64,000 bases of DNA from Saccharina japonica (Eukaryota > Sar > Phaeophyceae > Laminariales > Laminariaceae), in contig MEHQ01000128.1 in assembly GCA_008828725.1 (NCBI GenBank), positions 499,902 to 563,901 on the forward strand, in the 5' to 3' direction. This document shows, one piece after another, positions 20,775-33,921 of the stretch; positions within the stretch are counted from its first letter, which is position 1, and the number at the start of each line of letters is the position of its first letter. A model generated the notes under the pieces. That model was not told the origin of the DNA, did not search any database, and saw nothing but the letters and a program-made list of their open reading frames with translations. Position numbers and translations under genes: made by a program.

Positions 20775-21011
20775 CTGCGCGCACACACAAATCGCAGGAA
20801 AACCAAAAATAAATACACAATGATTAGAAATAGGAACGGAAGCAGAACCGGAAGCAGTTACCAGCAAAACAAAGATAAAGGTCAAGAGCCTTTACACAAT
20901 GCACAAATTAGAAATGCGAACGGAAGCAGAACCGGAAGCAGATACCAGCAAAAATAAAGATGAAGTCAAGAGCCTGGGTGTGTTTCCGTGATGTGTGTGT
21001 GTGATGTGTGT

Positions 21012-21319
21012 GCGTTATGTGGATGTTCTGCGCGCGTGTCTGTGTTTTGTGTTTGTGATATGTATGCGCCCGTGATCTGTGGGTGTGTTTTTCTTTGTGT
21101 TGCGAGCATAGCCTGTACCAAGGTATGCTATTGCTTGCGGTGTGTTCCGTGCTTCATGTTTCTTAGTTCCAGCGGGTTCTTGGGTGTGTGCGCGCGAACG
21201 AAACACACCACAAGCAATAACACAAAGGGTATGCTCACAGCGCAGAGAGAAACGTCGACAGATCACGGACGCATACATTTTACGAACACAAAGCATAGAA
21301 ACACGTGCGTAACATCCAC
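21012..21319. repeat. Imperfect inverted repeat (duplicate of 1551-1858)
   Basis: Same inverted GT/AC-rich arms as at 1551-1858. Confidence 0.55.
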
Positions 21320-21546
21320 ATATCCCACACACATCACAAAACACAACACAAACATATCACAGAAACGCACAAGACACAACATCATGAAAACACACTTAGA
21401 ATCAACTCAAGGACATCCACAAGTAACACACTCTCAACACCCCAAAAAAATGGACACACACACAACACAACCAGACGCCAAACGGGGGCTCCCCCATCCC
21501 CCCCAACCCCTCAAACATTGGAGGTGTCTCTATTAGGAGTAGGAAC

Positions 21547-21621
21547 GGTGCGCCGTCTTGAAAGGCAAGCGTGGTCAATGATCACATGGCTAAGGCAAGA
21601 AACAAAACGAGTACGCCCCCC
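21547..21621 (-). repeat. 75-bp dispersed repeat (duplicate of 2086-2160)
   Basis: Same diverged copy, about 30 nt downstream of the HMA exon donor. Confidence 0.65.
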
Positions 21622-21651
21622 CATCTCCCTCCCCTCCCCCCGACCCCTCAC

Positions 21652-23626
21652 CTGCCCGGCCAGCAGCGCCACTCGAACCTCTCCGACGCCCCTCAAAGCA
21701 CCGACAAATCGCTCCACATTCCCAACACACGCGGCGCACGACATACCCTCCACGCTAAACACCCCCACAGACAACCTCCTCCCTCCTCCAGCATCGCCCA
21801 ACACACCTCCGTCGCCGCCACCCCCCCCGCCGGGGCCACCACGCCGCGTCCCCTCCCCCCCCTTCCCCCTCGCCTCCCCCCGACGCCCCCCGTCCTTACT
21901 CCCGGCGACCCCCACCCGCGCCGCCACGGCCGCCGACAAAACCCGGACATCACTACTCCCGACGGCCTTGCTAGAAGACGCGCGCTCGGTTCGCCGCGCG
22001 GCATCGACCGCGCTCGTTCCGTTGAGGCGGGGGTGGAGGGTGGACGCGAGGGTGTCCGCCGAGGACGGGGCTAAGGTAGGGGTAGGTGCCGCGGGGTTAG
22101 CGTCAAAGCCCACGCTGATGACCGCCTCGAGGAGGGCGCTGACGGACACGCCTCCGGGGGAGCAGGCCCACACCTTGGCCCGCTTCTCGGGGAAGGAGAC
22201 CCGGGCGCGGGAGACGCCCGGGACGCTCTCGAGTGCGCCGGCGACAGTAGTGCCGCAATTTTTCTGGCACATCATGCCCTCCACGTCGAGCACCGCGGCA
22301 GGCGCCACGGAGGCCTCGAAGCCAACGCTTTCCACCGCGACAACAAGGGGCGACTCCGACCCTGACCCCTCCCCCCCAAAAGAAGCCGAGACGAGCAGCA
22401 GCCCGGAAGCGTCCGCCCAAACCTTGGCACGCTTCTGCGGGAAGGAAACCTCCACGCGAGCTACCCCGGCCACGCTCTCCAAAGCTTTCCGCACCGTCGT
22501 TCCGCAGTTCTTCTGGCACATCATTCCTTCCACCTCCAGGACAACGCTGGGGGTTACTGCGGCCCCGAACCCCACCGCCTCCACCGCCTCCACGAGTTCC
22601 GCTTCCGCTGGAAACCCCCCCCCACCACCACGACCCCCCCAAACCCTGGCCCACTTATCTGCGAAGGACACCTCGGTCCTGGACACTCCGGGAACGCTGG
22701 CGAGAGCAGCCTTAACAGTGCTGCCACAGTTCCTCTGGCACATCATGCCCTCCACCTCCAGGACAACGTCCGGCATAACCGTCGCCGAAAACCCACCCGC
22801 TTCTACAGCAGCCACAAGAGACTCCACCGAAGCAACGCCCCCCCCACCACCACCGTCGCCACCAACCCACACCAGCGCACGCTTCTCCGCGAAAGATGCC
22901 TCCGCACGGGAAACCCCGGGAACGCCGGACAGGGATTTTCCCACCCGGCTGCCACAACTTTTCTGGCACTTCATGCCCTTTACCGCGAGAATTACCGGCG
23001 GCCCCAACCCCCCGCCCCCCCCCCTTGCCCCCGCCTCCTCCGCCGCCGTCACCACCGCCTCCGGTTGGGCAGGCACCGCCACCGGCACCCCCGCCCCCGG
23101 CAAGCCTCCTTCTCCTCCGACGTCGCTAGAACCGTTTGGGCGGCGAGCAGGGGGGGACGGGAGAGACCCTGCCCCCGTTTCCACTCCCACCCTACCCCCC
23201 GCCCTCGCTCCCCTCTCGGCCCCAACCTCCTCCCCCGCTACCGCCTTCACTCCCGCCCGTCTCCTCCCGTTCGAGGCTGCGGCTCCGGTAACGCTACCGG
23301 TAACGCTACCGGTACCTCCGGCGCTTGCAGCGGTTTTCCCTGCCCCGTTCGGAGCGGTCTTGCTCTTCGGCGCAGCAACGGCGAGAGGGGTAACGCTAGT
23401 GGTGGGCTGCTGGCGCTTCGTGTCTGTGTCTGGAGGCGCGACGACGAAGGTGAGGCCCAGACCGAGCTCGTCGAGGTGTTGGATCAGCTCGGCGGAGTCG
23501 GGGCCGTGGCGCGCCCCTCGCAGAGGGAGCACGCGGATGGTGTTGGCACTGGCGTCGACTTGGATGTCTCGGACCCCGCGGCAGACGGTTAGCACCAGCC
23601 GGATGACGTTGGGAGTGGAGGCGATC
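21652..23626 (-). CDS. HMA-domain protein (heavy-metal P1B-ATPase N-terminus), large exon, copy 2
   Basis: A full copy of 2191-4165 with the same splice sites and an open frame. It again encodes a cysteine-poor HMA, four CX3C HMA domains (GMKCQKSC, GMMCQRNC, GMMCQKNC twice) and the first half of a CXXC domain (GMSCAAC). I saw no amino-acid difference from copy 1, so the duplication or haplotype split is recent. Confidence 0.82.
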
Positions 23627-23675
23627 CTGTGGGTGGGGGTTTGGGGGGTGGGGGGTAAGAATAACGATAGTTGTT

Positions 23676-25086
23676 ACAGCCGTGGTCCCGCCATAGTGCG
23701 GGGTCCCATTACAGTTAGATTCTGGAATCAAGGCCTATTTGGACCCAAAAACGTGGCAGGCTATTCGAAATCACCACTTTAAAAATCCAAAATACAGGGC
23801 AAAATCAAAATAGCATAGGAAAGGAGAAGAAAGTCTAATTACTTGGGTTTACACTACGTAAACGGTACAAGTTATATTCGAAAAGTCTCTGGGGTGGAGA
23901 CCAGGTGAACGCTGAAACTTGACACACACCTTTGACTGACGTAGACGCTGAGGATGGACATTCATTTTCCTATACGTTTCATATATGGCGATTTTTAAGG
24001 CGGAATAACATGTGTTTTGGCATCTTTCTTGTTATTTGAGCGAGGGAAAGACTTGTCTCACGTTGATGTAGAATATATAACGTCGTTCCACTGCGTTGGG
24101 ATATGGTGCGCACAACAGCGCAACTCGCGGCTGATTTCATTCAGCAGCCGTCGAGAAATTTCGATCCCAAAATAGCCTCTTGGCCACCTTTCGCTCAGCA
24201 AGCAATTGGCTTTTGTGATGGGAAACAAAAAAAAACACGAAGGAAGTACGACTAAAGGAAAAAAGAGAAAAGTCGGTCGGGAAAAGATGGAAAGCTATCT
24301 AGAACGCACAGGACAAGCGATGCGCGAAGCTTCGGTGGTCGCACGCCAGGCGACTGCCATCGAACGCGGTGGCCGCGCCGCGGCCGAGTCCATCCGCGAT
24401 CGGGCGGTGAAGGAACAGAACAAAAGTCGCGCGGAGGCCTCTGAGACGAAGGCACAGCTCTCAAGCGCAGCTGCTCATATTCACGATCACGAGTCCAACA
24501 TAAAGCTGCAACTAGACCTCCGTCGTGAGTCATACGCGGTGCTGGCCACCACCCGGGCTGAGCTATGCGACCAGCAAGAAGTCGCGCGCAAGCAGGAGTC
24601 TTCCGAAGCCTCGGCTGGATGCATGCCCGTCCCCAGGGGATGCACTGGCCTGCTGTCCGTCATCGAGCTCAATGTTCCTACAGCAGTCAAGTGCGGCCAG
24701 CTCACGCTCAAGCGTCCGTGTGTTGTAACGCAGCAGGCTAAAACATTTTTTGCTCGGACGAGTCAACGAGGAATGTCCGGCTGCTCGCTGCTCGCCGTCG
24801 GAAAAAAATGAAATGTGCATCCACGAACTATGAATAGACTTTTATTGTAAAATTTGAGTTTTTCCCTCATTGCTGATTGGCTGATCGTGAAAGTTTCTTT
24901 TGTCCAGTTTGAAGATCCCTGGACAGAAAAATGGCGAATTTTACGTCTAAAAAAAAGTGATTCCAGGCCCTAACAGTGCGGTCAAAATCGCTTGTCACTT
25001 CGTCCTGCAATAGTGGGGTCACCGCACTATTGCGAATCGGTCCTCCAATAGTGCGGGAGCCGCACTATAGCGGGACCGTCACGCCT
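23676..25086. mobile_element. DNA-transposon-like element with ORF (duplicate of 4215-5625)
   Basis: Same inverted ends (GGTCCCGCCATAGTGCGG and its diverged complement) around one ORF. Confidence 0.58.
24218..24811 (+). CDS. Hypothetical basic coiled-coil protein inside transposable element, copy 2
   Basis: A 197-codon frame identical to 4757-5350 except for Arg to Gln (VKEQNKSR) and Glu to Asp (HIHDHES). The substitutions show that the two A blocks are distinct sequences and not one read twice. Function unknown. Confidence 0.4.
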   Translation: MGNKKKHEGSTTKGKKRKVGREKMESYLERTGQAMREASVVARQATAIERGGRAAAESIRDRAVKEQNKSRAEASETKAQLSSAAAHIHDHESNIKLQLDLRRESYAVLATTRAELCDQQEVARKQESSEASAGCMPVPRGCTGLLSVIELNVPTAVKCGQLTLKRPCVVTQQAKTFFARTSQRGMSGCSLLAVGKK

Positions 25087-25475
25087 CCATGTCACTACGT
25101 ACAAAGAAGCTCAGTATACAGGACAGCAGTACTGCTCTACCTGCGCAATGACAGCAGCACATCGGCCCTCGGCTGGCCGGAGCCGCACCGCGAGAAGTAC
25201 CGTACAAATACCCACGATGCCATGCGTCCCAGGGGAACTGCTGTGCAAGATTCTAAACTTGACGCTAAAGGCGCCTGGTTGCCAAAAATATCGCAGAGGG
25301 CGTGTCGGACGCCCTCATGGGATTTGTGATGAAAGCTGTATAGACAGGATGCCGTTTTATCACGGCGCATGCTTCGAAACCCGTGCGGCAGGAAGACATC
25401 CGGGACTTCTGGACGTCTTAGTGTAGCCAGCAAGCTGTATAGCGCACAATTGATTGTGCTTAAGCCTACTGCATC

Positions 25476-25861
25476 CGTCGGGATCAATCCCGCGGTCCGT
25501 GGAATCGTGGTGGATCAACCAGAACAAAGCTATCAATGAGGAATACGCAATGGCAAAAGCACCATAAGAAAGATAAAACCACGGCGAATCGAATGACGGT
25601 GTGTTTTTCTTTTTTTTACCAAGTAGGAACCGCGGTATGGCCACTGGATGTGGTCACGGGATTTTTACCACGGGATTTGTTTCGAAATCCCGTGGCCACA
25701 CCGCGGTTCCTACTTAGCAAAAAAAACAAAAAACACCGACCTTCGATTCGCCGTTATTTGGTCTGTCTTAAGGTGCTTTGCCATTTTTTAGTCCTCATTG
25801 GCAACTCTATTATGATTGAGTCAGCGCGATTCCACGGACCACGGGATTAATCCCGAGGAAT
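25476..25861. mobile_element. Foldback/MITE (duplicate of 6015-6400)
   Basis: Same long inverted arms centred on AGTAGGAACCGCGG and its complement. Confidence 0.78.
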
Positions 25862-26693
25862 GCCCTGAATACAGTACGTACGGTGCTGTGTGATACAAGA
25901 AGTTGTACTTTAGATCATGGCTTGCTTTGCGTGATAACGGATGCGGTATGTTTCGCCCAGTGCTGCCCTTCGGCAGAACGGCTGTCTCGCTATGATGTAC
26001 TGCTGTGTATACGATGGACACGTGGGTAAAACATTGAAAACAAAAAAAGCCGAATCTCTTAACTATTTACTGCTGTGTGCAGGCAGCTATAGGCCCATAC
26101 CCCATACAGGTGTGCAACAGTGTCGTCTGACACAGCTGGGGCCCTGGTGACCCTAGTCCCTTCAGCATTCTCCGTAGAGGTCTGATTCACTTTAACGCGG
26201 TCCCCGTACTGTTCACGGTAGCTGCAATGTACACAATTCTCCACATATCCCGTGATAGTGCGGGGCCCCGCATTAGTACGACCCACGGCGCTACAGCAGT
26301 ACCGGCCCTCTCACAAGAAACCTTCAATCGGGCTCAGGCTGACTTTCTCATTCTGGGCTCACGCGAAAGCACACTTTCTTATGTTGCGCTTTCTTATTTT
26401 GGTCCCGGAGAACACGTTTTCCCTAGAACTGCACAATGAATGGTAGTTTGGGTCCAGGCCAGCCACAGGAAGGGGTCACTTTCTTGAAGCGTGTGCACTC
26501 GCCGGGCTGGGAGCTTTCTTATTTTTTTTCAAATTTTCAGGCTGATTTTCTTGTGAGTTCCTTTCTTTATCACCGGGCCGGTACTGGACTGTGTGGCGAG
26601 ACCACGACTGCTGTAGTTTGTTTTAATTTAGAAGGGGGTGATCCTATGGAGTATGACCCTACACATATTTGTAGCTTCATACTCCGTACATAA

Positions 26694-26873
26694 GGGGCAA
26701 ATATGTCGGGAGACATGTCAAGCAAGGCAAGACATGCGCTGTCAAGGGTGTAGGGCCGAATTGTTCCACACTAAAACCTAGTAGTTTGGTGTCAGTCATG
26801 GCATGTCAAGGCAAAGAAAGCTGCTGTATGTCAAGGGTTGACAGTCCTGTCTCCCGACATCTTTGCATAGGGG
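26694..26873. mobile_element. Small MITE (duplicate of 7233-7412)
   Basis: Same GGGGCAAATATGTCGGGAGA terminal inverted repeat. Confidence 0.62.
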
Positions 26874-27317
26874 TGACCTACGTACAAAATTTGTGTTTTC
26901 AACCAAGGCACTAAACACCTATAGGACCTCTCAACCTTAACCCTAACCTAGCCCTAACGCAATGGTTGGTGGCACGGTACTTCCCACGGGATATGCCCAC
27001 GGGCAGGCATTCATCAAGAAGTAAAATAAGGTCAATCGAAGGTTTCTATTATATCATACATCATACAGTACTTGTGGGCGAATGTGTGTGTGTGTTCTTC
27101 ACATTAAACCTTCCTTTCGACTCGTCGACATCCAGTGCGGTTGGTGGTTCTGTGGCTATTTTCGTGTTTTTGAATTTTTTTTTGTGCACGGCACGGTTGA
27201 GCCGAGCGACCACAAGAGCCGAGAGGACAAATCAATCTCAAATATTAACAAAAAACAAAAAAACAAAACTGCGGTGCTGCTATGCCATATGCCGTGACGT
27301 CACGGGTGCGGTCTTCA

Positions 27318-27795
27318 CCAAATATGTCAGGAGACGGGCAACCGTCAAGCAGTCAGTCAGTCAAGGGCGTCCGTCAAGGCATTTCCATCCGTCTAGACGG
27401 ATTGACCCCTATCCCCGCTAGGAAAAAACGCCTTACTATGTGTGTGGAAACCCCTATTTTTTTTGTTTTTAATTGTGCTGACTGGCTGCTGGCTTCAACA
27501 CATCATGAAGGGGCATTAAGAAACGAGGATATTGCTGTGTTACACGTTGCTCGTGATATACCAAGTATACTGCTGTAGATCTGAACTCCGAACGAGAATA
27601 CAAAAATGGTAGAAAAAATGGCGCAAAAAATCCCAACCACAAAATTCAGGTTTTCAAAAATATGGTTAGGCGTTTTAAAAAAACGGGGATTTTTACCAGG
27701 TGTCCCCGGATTTTTCCGTCAAGGCACGTCCGTCAAGGCATTTGCCTTGACTCCCTCCGTCAAGGGGTAAAAGTGCCGTCTTCTGACATCTTTGG
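27318..27795. mobile_element. MITE (duplicate of 7857-8334)
   Basis: Same CAAATATGTCAGGAGACGG and inverted right end. Confidence 0.48.
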
Positions 27796-28217
27796 CGTTC
27801 ATATTAATCCACACCTCAATCCTCCAACAGACCATCGATTCCTGCTTTTTTATCTAGATATCTACATCTTGCAGGGCAGATACATTTCCTGATCCTTATA
27901 CTCGTATGATACGTAATACCAGGTATGATCTATGACGGGGGACCATAGTAATCAGGACCCATCGCGTACCGAAAAACTCTATATAGGTGTATTCGGCCAG
28001 CTCGGGATGCTGTGGTTGGAAGAGGGGTGGACAGACCTTGATAGTAGATATTTACGGGGGGTTTGTGCTTGGCGCCTGAAGCCGACCCTCCGACCAGAAC
28101 CCTAACCCTATGCCAGTGGTCAGTGCTGGGATACTGTGCTTGGTCAGACTCTAGGTTGACTCGGCCGGCGTGGATGCTGAGCTCGGAGAGACTCTAGGTT
28201 GACTCGGGATGCTGTGG

Positions 28218-28723
28218 CTGGGAAAGAGTCCAAGTTGATTGAGTCGCGTAAAACATACCCTTAGCCGACCAGAGTGCCTAGATAGCTACCTTAGGAAGAT
28301 CTACTATCATACTTTGTCCACTACTGGGTTGGGAAACAAGCTACAGTAGGTTGATTGAGCCGCATAAAATACACCCTTAGCCAATCAGAGGGCCTAAATA
28401 GCTGAAGATTCACTATCAAGGTTCATCCACTGCTGACTAGGTTACACCTGGAACTATTATATTTTCAATACATGATCTTGATGCTTTTATTATGATTATT
28501 TGTTGCTGCAGATCTGAACGCAGTTTTGTTTAGAATGTAAAAAATGGCGCAAAATACACAAAAAAGGCGTTTTTCAATAACGTGGTCAGGCGTTTTAAAA
28601 AAACGGTGATGCCTCGATTGTGTCCCCGTTTTTTGGTGTCTAGGTTGTCTGTGGAGGCATTTGCTAGACGCTGTCTGTCTACTGTAAGAGTAAAAGTGCT
28701 GTCTCCTGACGTATTTTGCTGAA
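28218..28723. repeat. Tandem and dispersed repeats (duplicates of 8757-8985 and 9045-9262)
   Basis: Same 125-bp tandem pair, followed by the GGCGTTTTAAAAAAACGG repeat. Confidence 0.5.
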
Positions 28724-31660
28724 AATGACAGCCCAGAGGCTTGAACGAATCGTATACTTGTGCTTAATGTAGTACACTCGCCAACTGGGGATGGTAAGTA
28801 CCCCCCCCCTCCAAAAAGACGCCTTTTTCCAGGAATGAGAGGAAATACGTACGTAAAGGAAATATGTTGGAATAGCTGAACAACGCTTTTTCTCGGTAAT
28901 TGTTGGGTTCCAGGTGGGAGAAATTTGCGCTCCCGACAAAAAACAGTTACAAATTGTTCTCAGCCAAGACCCGATTCCAGGCTGTACCTGTTTTTGAATA
29001 AGTGACAACGAACGGACCGGGTGTACCCGTTTTTGGTTGTTGATTTCTTCAAAGATAGTTCCCGCAGGGGTATACCAGGTATCCAGATGTTAAGTACTCG
29101 TACTCGTATGTACACAACAGGTTTGGTTCAGAGGTGTGAAGCTTTCCGTAATGCATGGTATCTTTTGGGGACCCCGAGCTATCAATAGAGATCAAGTCAG
29201 ACCAGATTCATGACAATTTTAATTTTAGGTGTTATCAGCCGTCTACCTGCTACGTACGGCTACGCGTAGGAGCAGCGTGAGTGCCGAGCAGTAGGAGTCG
29301 AATCGTGTTGCATCCGTGCCGTACGGCTCCTTACATTGCATCGTAACTCGGACTAATTTGAAATTGAATCACCCCCCAATCACACAATAAATAGCAGTCA
29401 GATCGTTGTTGTACGACTCGTCATTTTTTATCGTCAAAAATATGTTATCTATCGTCAATATACAGGCACGTCGTATGTACATATTATACGTACTCGTACT
29501 ACGTACGAGTATACATAAGGTACGAGTTGTATCATGGGTTACAAATTGTATAGTAACACTCTGTACTCAGTACTGAACATTCGTGTTTTAATATAAAAAG
29601 TACCTACGTACGTACAGGTCCGTACATTTTCCGTCCACAGGGCCGTACATTTTTCGTCTACAGGGTGGTCATGATAGATGATACATCCGAAATATAAGGA
29701 ACTTAAGTACATTAATATGTAATATAAATGGTCCTTATATTTCGGGTCAGATTGGTGTATCGTAGCATGATAGATTACCCGGCTCCCCCATACACCCATC
29801 CATGCTCCATGCATATTAATAGTAACTCCACGAATGCTGTGCCTAACACAGACCGTTCAGGATAGATTCGGGTAATTGTCAATGGACATGATGCTTTGGT
29901 TGGCTGTTCTTTTTCACTGTGTCCCCGCGGACTGTCATTCTGGCAGCACTTCAGACAGCAGCTGCGTGCTCCATCTTGTTCCCACGCCTACCGTTTGTTT
30001 TTGTACAGACAGCACTTCAGACAGTAGTTACGCTGTAGTCGGCAAATTCATTGGTAAAGAGTGGGAGGGGGGGGGGGGGGGACGATGCTGCTGTAGTCGA
30101 ATGGAGATTGCGGGCGTGTAGTTCAGTTTTGGACACGCATAACATGCTGTAGGGATTTTAGGTGTACCTCTTCGGACTTGTGTATCCTTTCCCTGCTATT
30201 TAATAAGTGTACGTGTTCTTTAGGATTCTCTGATGGCTCTAGCACTTTTGTGACCACGGGCCGTGATCTTGCTAGATCAGACTATAGGGATTAGCAACTG
30301 AAACGAGTTTAATGTGAAGAAAAACAAACAAAAACGAAACCGAATTAGACCCGGCGGAGCATCAAGCAGCACACCAGCAGAACCAGCACCAGCACAACAA
30401 AAAAAGAGCCTGTAGATACGAAGATAGGTATCATGGAGCCACAAGCGGGGTCTGACGAAAGGACCAACCCAGCAGGCAGCTTCACCCCTAGGGGAGCGAC
30501 GCAACAATGAGCCCAAGACTGCTGTACCTGCTGTGCTTGCTACTATTTTACACACTATTAATACTACGAGTACGAGTACTCTGTCATGTCATAACGATGA
30601 TAGCCTCCTTGACCATGATATCATACCATTTTTTAGAGCGGAAATTTAAGGGCCATATGGTTTGCATGTCAATATCGAAAAGGTCTATTTCGTCCAGTAG
30701 AGCGGTACGATACAACGTGTCTGTGAAAAGAGCGTTCCGACGTCCATACTAAAAATGGCATAAACCATCGCGTGACAATCTACCATATATACTCGTGCTG
30801 TTGCTACGATTGCTATTGTTATACTGCTGCTACTGCTGCTGCTGCTGCGAGCTGCAAGCGCGCAACTTGAGAGCTCTCGCAGGCGGCTCATCCGCCACGA
30901 GGCTTCCCCCTCGGGGATATGCATGGGGATTGCCGCTGCTGTGGTGCTTCCACCCAGCGAGGTGCTGCGTCTCCGTCGTGTTTGGAGCCGCAAGTGTACC
31001 TGTCACGCTTAAAACAGGCTGCGGCAAAATACATGCTTTACTTTTACTCGGTCGTAACGTTATTCGGTTCGCAAGATTCACTGCCAGAGGGCTGTTTGAA
31101 AACTGCCAACAAAGGGGAAGCGGATCCTCGCCAAGCTTTCCCTGCTGTCGCCCCTTCTAGTGCACCTACGTTATCTCCCTAGTAGGAGCGTTTTTCCCTG
31201 ACATATGCGGTGGTTGGCATGAGCTCTGTCTGGGTGCGTGTCTGCGTGCACACAGCTTATTGCAACCCTCTCGCTCACCTAGCACACTGCTCTCTCAAAC
31301 CGTCCGCGGTCAAAATGATCGGGGACGATGAGGGCTGACCGATCGCCATGGTCGCCCTTTGCTCTGGTTTCTCGAGCAGCGCTCGCACCTCCAGGGGTCA
31401 CCACTCCTTCTTCTTTTCTCAGGTACCACGTAGGTTTGTGTCGTGAGGACTGAGCTGCCAGCTTGTAGCGTGACACTCAAAATGGATGCCGTCTGTCGTA
31501 CGCGTTGCGTTTGTCACGTTCTCTCGGCAAAAAAGTGGAAATCAGATCTCCGCTCAGAACACGCCTGTAGGAATAATGGAAAGCCCCGGTTTGGGGTGCT
31601 GAAGAAGCGAGAAGTTGCTGCAGGTGTGCCGTGTGCAGGCGGTATCACGTGGGCGTGTAA
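28724..31660. other. Intergenic DNA, copy 2, no gene seen
   Basis: Same sequence as 9263-12245 without the 52-bp tandem duplication, with an interrupted G run near 30065-30081 and a small insertion near 30197. No exon recognised. Confidence 0.4.
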
Positions 31661-31765
31661 ATGTTATCACCATCGTTGAGCGTGATTGGCATAGAGGATG
31701 GGATCTTTTTGGGAGATTGTCCTGGTTTCGACGGCACGATCAAGCGCGGACCTTCTGATTTCATC
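31661..31765 (+). CDS. PUS7: PUS7 exon 1 (copy linked to the rest of the gene)
   Basis: PUS7/TruD enzymes convert a uridine in tRNA (and some mRNA) to pseudouridine. This exon is identical to 12246-12350. It starts with ATG after an in-frame TAA, encodes 35 residues ending GTIKRGPSDFI, and stops at the donor gtgagt in phase 0. The downstream exons follow in order on the same strand: 32839-33654, 37721-37905, 39282-39351, 40297-40365, 43145-43248, 44345-44522, and then, past the duplicated block, 60859-61016, 62061-62136 and 63443-63904. Codons split at junctions rebuild in frame at every step. An upstream exon cannot be excluded. Confidence 0.83.
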
Positions 31766-32838
31766 GTGAGTATGTTGTCATATGATACCTGGTATCCTCA
31801 CACGCAGCTCTCCCTCACACATGATCCTTTGAGAACATGGCAACTCTCTGTACGTACGAGTAATGTAAGGATTGTTTCCTCATGCAGATCAACATCCACA
31901 CCACTTAGTGTGATTTCAAGCTCCAGGTCGACCAGTACAACCCAGGAGAAGAGTACAGCAGTTGCTGTCAACCTGTACGTACATCCTTGCGGCCTGCATG
32001 ATTTGAGTAGTGCGAGCAACCAATGACTAACACAACGGGGGCAGCGCTTGGCCGGCCTATTGTTGTTGTTGTCTTCACATTAAAAACCGTGCCGGTCTCT
32101 CTATCCAGTACCTCCATCTGTCCGTACTAATCCAACCCTTGACACGGTCGATTCCCGTGGTTACAGACTAACTTACCCAAAAAAGGTATACTGAAATAAA
32201 AGTGGAACCCGAGGGGTCCGCAAAGCGATCAAAGTCAGTCAAAAAGAGATAGTCTGGAGCCCTCCGCTCCCCTCTACACGCTACGTGAAGGTAAAAATAA
32301 AACTGGAAAGGTCAACACCACCAATCGGGGGTATACGCCCCCTGATTCTATCTTGGTGCCCCTATAATGCCGGGGTGTTCCGTGCCGGGTTCACGCCGGT
32401 CAGGCAAACAAATCGAGTCCTCCACCCCGATTATAAACGCAGACATGATACGGGGGAAGGGAACTATGGTCCCGTGCTACTGATGTACCCCCGGCCTGCG
32501 AGCAGTGTAACTGCAAAAGGTCAAAAGGTCAAAAACAACGAAGGGAAAAAGACAAAGGCAAAGACAAAGATGCACTCACCATTCCTTTTCTCGCAATCTA
32601 ACTTCCCTAGACGAGGCTGCGCTGTACGGACGCCTTACCAGGTACATACCAAAAGAAGGTGCGGTGTGCATGCCAACAACTGCTGCTGTGCTGTCTTTGC
32701 ACCGTAACTTCCAGGCTATTCCTAACCCCAATACCATCCAACACACCCAGGTGTCCGTGCGGATCTAACGACCCAGTACGCCCGCTTCCCCCGGCAAATC
32801 ACGCCACCCCAATGACAATACGATCGTATTTCAAATAG

Positions 32839-33654
32839 GTGAACGAGATCGACACCTCGGGCAGGCTGGTGGAAGTGTCCAGCTTCGACACACCCCCTCT
32901 CCCCCCCCCGCCCCCGCCTCCGCCGGCCCCGACCCCGACCCCGACCCAACCGCCATCAGCAGCGGCATCACCTTCAACGCCTCCGCCAGTACCAACACCA
33001 CCCCAAACTACGGCAACTCACCCCCCCTCTAGCGGAACTGGAAAGCCCACCACCGACACCACCACCGACTCTATAAGAGACCCCGACCAATGCACGCAAG
33101 GCAGCGACCATCCACGCCGGCCGGCCAACCCTGGCGGAGACGCAGCGGCTCCGTCGCAGGCGTTGCAGGGAGTTGCACTCGATGACGTTTTCGCTTCCGG
33201 GCAGGGAGGGGGGGGCGGGGTTGAAGTCAGCTGGTCGAATCAGCTGCGGGGGATCGTCGACCCGTCGGCGCTGGAACGGCTCGAGCGGATCGATGCCAAG
33301 GGAAGAGCCTGCTGTTGGGCGGTAGGGACAACTTCTTCGTCTCCCGCCGCTACTGCTGCTGCTGCTGGTGCTGGCAACGCTGCTACTGCCGCTACCTCTG
33401 CTGCTGGTGCTACTAACGTTGCCGCCGGAGAAGGAGGAGGAGACGAAGAAGGCGAACGCATGGGAGGAGCGGTTGGTGGGAGGGGTCTCGCAAGTGACGA
33501 TGGCAGCGGCGGCGGTGGCGTTTTGGAGGCCGTAGGGGGGGCGGGGGGCGGGGAGGAGGTCGAGCCTGTTCGGATATTTGCGGGGCACGGGGCGGATAAG
33601 GAGGCGCGGTCGAGGGTGCACCGAGCTGTGCAAGAGACCTTTCCGTTCGTGAAG
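32839..33654 (+). CDS. PUS7: PUS7 exon 2 (copy linked to the rest of the gene)
   Basis: Copy of 13424-14239: 272 codons, phase 0 in and out, starting VNEIDTSG and ending ETFPFVK. The low-complexity Pro/Thr and Gly/Ala insert is retained. Spliced to exon 3 at 37721 it gives FVK-AFPYLQTKT, which resembles the F..LETKT segment of Pus7 proteins. Confidence 0.82.
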
Positions 33655-33921
33655 GTGAATGCAGTTCTCTTAGTATTGGTACGAAGCAATGCTTTACTAA
33701 GGTGTCTACTACCAGGTATCAGATATACTGCCACTATTACTACTGCTGTTGATGCTGCTGCTACTACTGCTACTACTACTACTACTATCAATGTACGAAG
33801 TACTAGTGCTGCTATGTATGATGACTGTGATATTGCTGCTGCTGCTGCTGCTACTATTACTACTACTATTGCTACAACTAGTAATAGTACTATTAATATC
33901 AATACAACGACCACTATTTCT

